From the NCBI GenBank assembly GCA_024278015.1, contig JAJRUC010000516.1, positions 1 to 5,788 on the forward strand: a stretch of 5,788 nt of DNA, read 5' to 3'. A program made the position numbers and the translations under genes. The DNA is from Chloroflexota bacterium (GTDB lineage: Bacteria; Chloroflexota; Anaerolineae; 4572-78). Position 1 is the stretch's first letter. Each line of letters opens with the position of its first letter. Under the pieces are notes generated by a model. That model saw nothing but the letters and a program-made list of their open reading frames with translations. It made no database searches and had not been told where the DNA came from. Of the stretch, positions 4,549 through 5,788 are shown one piece after another.

Positions 4549-5538
4549 TCAGGCCATTAAGGCGGCAGTGTATTGCGGCGCAAAAAGAGCCGGCATACCG
4601 CCCGTGTGCCAAAATAAAATACGCTCGTTTGCGGCAATAACGCCCCGTCGAATCAGGTCAATCAGGCCGGCGGCGGCCCGTCCGGTGTAAACGGGGTCAA
4701 GCAAAATACCTTCGTGGCGGGCAAACAGATGGATGGCCTCTTTTTCCGGTTGGCCCATTACCCCGTAGCCGCCCCCCAGATAATTGGCGTCGGCATGAAT
4801 ATCGACCGTAGCAAAGTGCAGCGAATGCCCCAGCCGGCGGGCGGTTTGGCGGGCCAGTTGCAGCACAATGTCGTCGGTCAGCGTTACCTCCGGCTTGTCG
4901 ATGCTGATGCCCAGTACCTGGGTGGGCATGTTCAGGGCGCGTATGCCTACAGCCAGCCCGCTGTGCGTGCCGCCGGAACTGGAGGCAAAGATGATCCGGT
5001 TAAAGGGGGGCAGATTGCGGGCCACCAACTGCCCGGCCAACTCTTCGACGGCAGCGGCGTAGGCGCCGGCCCCCACCGGGCTGCTGCCCCCGTAGGGGAT
5101 GAGGTACGGCTTGCGCCCGGCGGCCTGTTCGCGTTCAAACACGCGCTGCATTGTCTCGTCTCGATTGGCATCGCCGGTCCACACAATTTCGGCCCCCAGC
5201 AGGCGGTCAAGCAGAATATTGCCGGTCGGTTCGACGGGGTTCCCGGCCAAAACCAGCACGCAACGCAGGCCGGTGCGGGCGGCGGCTGCCGCCGTCTGCC
5301 GGCAGTGGTTCGATTGCGGCGCGCCGCCGGTGATGAGTGTTTGGGCGCCTTCGGCCTGGGCCGCGCCCAGTAAATATTCCAGTTTGCGGGTTTTGTTGCC
5401 CCCACCGGCCAGGCCGGTTTGGTCGTCTCGTTTAATCCACAACTCCGGGCCGCCCAAAGCAGCCGAAAGCCGGGGCATAGCTTCCAACGGCGTGGGCAGG
5501 TGGGCCAGCCGCACGCGGACAATCGGTTTTGTTTGCAT
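4549..5538 (-). CDS. dcyD: PLP-dependent D-cysteine desulfhydrase family enzyme (ACC-deaminase-like fold)
   Basis: Fold-type II PLP enzyme of the D-cysteine desulfhydrase/ACC deaminase family, 329 residues (usual about 325-340). D-cysteine desulfhydrase converts D-cysteine to pyruvate, sulfide and ammonia in the cytoplasm. Seen: LPTPLEAMPRLS (14-25), IKRDD (35-39), GGGNKTRKLEY with the Schiff-base lysine K49, the SNH triad (76-78) with RQTAAAAA, the phosphate-binding SSGGTHSG (187-194), DPVYTGRA (281-288) and FWHTGGMPALF (309-319). T285 and T312 occupy the places where true ACC deaminases have Glu and Leu, so this is not an ACC deaminase. The related L-cysteate sulfo-lyase (CuyA) has the same fold and cannot be excluded. 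SD AAGGAG (complement of 5547-5552) lies eight bases before the ATG. It is the first gene of the leftward cluster and has its own promoter. Symbol given by family; substrate is inferred. Confidence 0.9.
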   Translation of the reverse strand: MQTKPIVRVRLAHLPTPLEAMPRLSAALGGPELWIKRDDQTGLAGGGNKTRKLEYLLGAAQAEGAQTLITGGAPQSNHCRQTAAAAARTGLRCVLVLAGNPVEPTGNILLDRLLGAEIVWTGDANRDETMQRVFEREQAAGRKPYLIPYGGSSPVGAGAYAAAVEELAGQLVARNLPPFNRIIFASSSGGTHSGLAVGIRALNMPTQVLGISIDKPEVTLTDDIVLQLARQTARRLGHSLHFATVDIHADANYLGGGYGVMGQPEKEAIHLFARHEGILLDPVYTGRAAAGLIDLIRRGVIAANERILFWHTGGMPALFAPQYTAALMA

Positions 5539-5563
5539 CGGTTTCTCTCCTTGTCAGGTCTGC

Positions 5564-5593
5564 ATTGTATCACAGTACCGATTTCCTGTGCAA
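5564..5593 (-). promoter_or_regulatory. Sigma70-type promoter of the desulfhydrase-type gene, with extended -10
   Basis: On the minus strand, TTGCAC (complement of 5588-5593) is followed after 18 bases by TACAAT (complement of 5564-5569). A TG one base before the -10 makes an extended -10 (TGATACAAT). The start would be near 5557, giving a leader of about 19 nt that just contains the SD. Confidence 0.68.
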
Positions 5594-5668
5594 TTTCAGG
5601 GAAACTGTTCTATCTCCGAAACAGGGATTCGGGGCTGTTATATTTATAGGACTTACGCCGTTGCAACA

Positions 5669-5774
5669 TTTTACCCCCCTCAGTCCCTGATGAAGAAACC
5701 GCTTCGCGCCCTCAAGCGGGGGGAATTAGCTCCTCCCCCGACAGCGGGGGACGCGAAGCGGGGAGGGGGTAAAA
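5669..5774. repeat. Nested inverted-repeat element (about 106 bp, non-coding, MITE-like)
   Basis: Three nested sets of inverted arms are seen. The outermost is TTTTACCCCC (5669-5678) with GGGGGTAAAA (5765-5774). The next is CCGCTTCGCG (5699-5708) with CGCGAAGCGG (5752-5761). The innermost is TCCCCCG (5734-5740) with CGGGGGA (5745-5751) around a 4-base loop. CCGCTT (5699-5704) can also pair with AAGCGG (5714-5719), so two folds compete. AGCGGGGG occurs twice (5715-5722, 5743-5750). The element carries no believable gene. Such compact GC-rich palindromic units are usually dispersed repeats, either non-autonomous mobile elements or their folded RNA or DNA. No clear target-site duplication is visible, and its copy number cannot be judged from one window. 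It lies upstream of the desulfhydrase promoter and could insulate it or act as a terminator for a gene beyond the right edge. Confidence 0.75.
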
Positions 5775-5788
5775 CACCGTGATTTACC

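Noticed and set aside
4714..5373. 219-codon plus-strand ORF
   Set aside because: Lies fully antisense to the desulfhydrase-type gene; a product of GC-rich codon bias, with no SD and no recognisable motifs.
4947..5573. 208-codon minus-strand ORF overlapping the desulfhydrase-type gene
   Set aside because: Out-of-frame shadow rich in Trp, Pro and Arg; the other frame carries all PLP-enzyme motifs.
5099..5782. 227-codon plus-strand ORF running into the palindromic repeat
   Set aside because: Starts antisense within the desulfhydrase-type gene, crosses its promoter and then a non-coding repeat; Arg/Pro/Ser-rich and not protein-like.

Overview
The window is a compact bacterial chromosomal stretch, moderately GC-rich, with short intergenic gaps and Shine-Dalgarno (SD) sequences before most genes. 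It has no rRNA, tRNA, CRISPR array or transposase gene. I cannot fix the phylum from the sequence. The mix of a DUF1361 membrane protein, a YwaF/TIGR02206 membrane protein, an HSD10-type dehydrogenase, a bacterial-type TrpRS and a GC-rich nested-palindrome repeat would suit an environmental Gram-positive or Chloroflexota-like genome. That is a weak inference.

Layout: positions 1-1341 (minus strand) hold trpS (tryptophanyl-tRNA synthetase) followed by a YwaF-like membrane protein cut by the window edge. The two overlap by one base (TAATG), so they are probably co-transcribed and translationally coupled. Positions 1342-1507 are a divergent promoter region, with a good sigma70-type promoter for the plus-strand gene and a weaker candidate for trpS. 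Positions 1508-2274 (plus strand) hold the only rightward gene, an NAD-dependent short-chain dehydrogenase of the HSD17B10 (3-hydroxyacyl-CoA dehydrogenase type II) type. Its frame is broken at a run of seven G directly after the catalytic lysine.

Positions 2234-5538 are all minus strand. In transcription order they hold a D-cysteine desulfhydrase-type PLP enzyme (4549-5538), a ten-helix EamA/DMT transporter (3529-4425), a small cytoplasmic staphylococcal-nuclease-like protein (3113-3472) and a six-helix DUF1361 membrane protein (2234-2953). The last of these converges on the dehydrogenase gene and overlaps its 3' end by 41 bp. The desulfhydrase has its own good promoter (5564-5593). The transporter gene has no SD and may be leaderless. 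Positions 5669-5774 form a nested inverted-repeat element typical of small non-coding mobile or dispersed repeats.

Functional reading: trpS is housekeeping. The desulfhydrase and the EamA transporter are a plausible thiol or amino-acid homeostasis pair, but this is only a neighbourhood inference. I found no convincing new multi-gene system. The item most worth a second look is the frame break in the dehydrogenase. It is probably an indel or a sequencing error, but it sits on a canonical X XXY YYZ heptamer, has a small hairpin 7 nt downstream, and its stop overlaps an ATG (ATGA).
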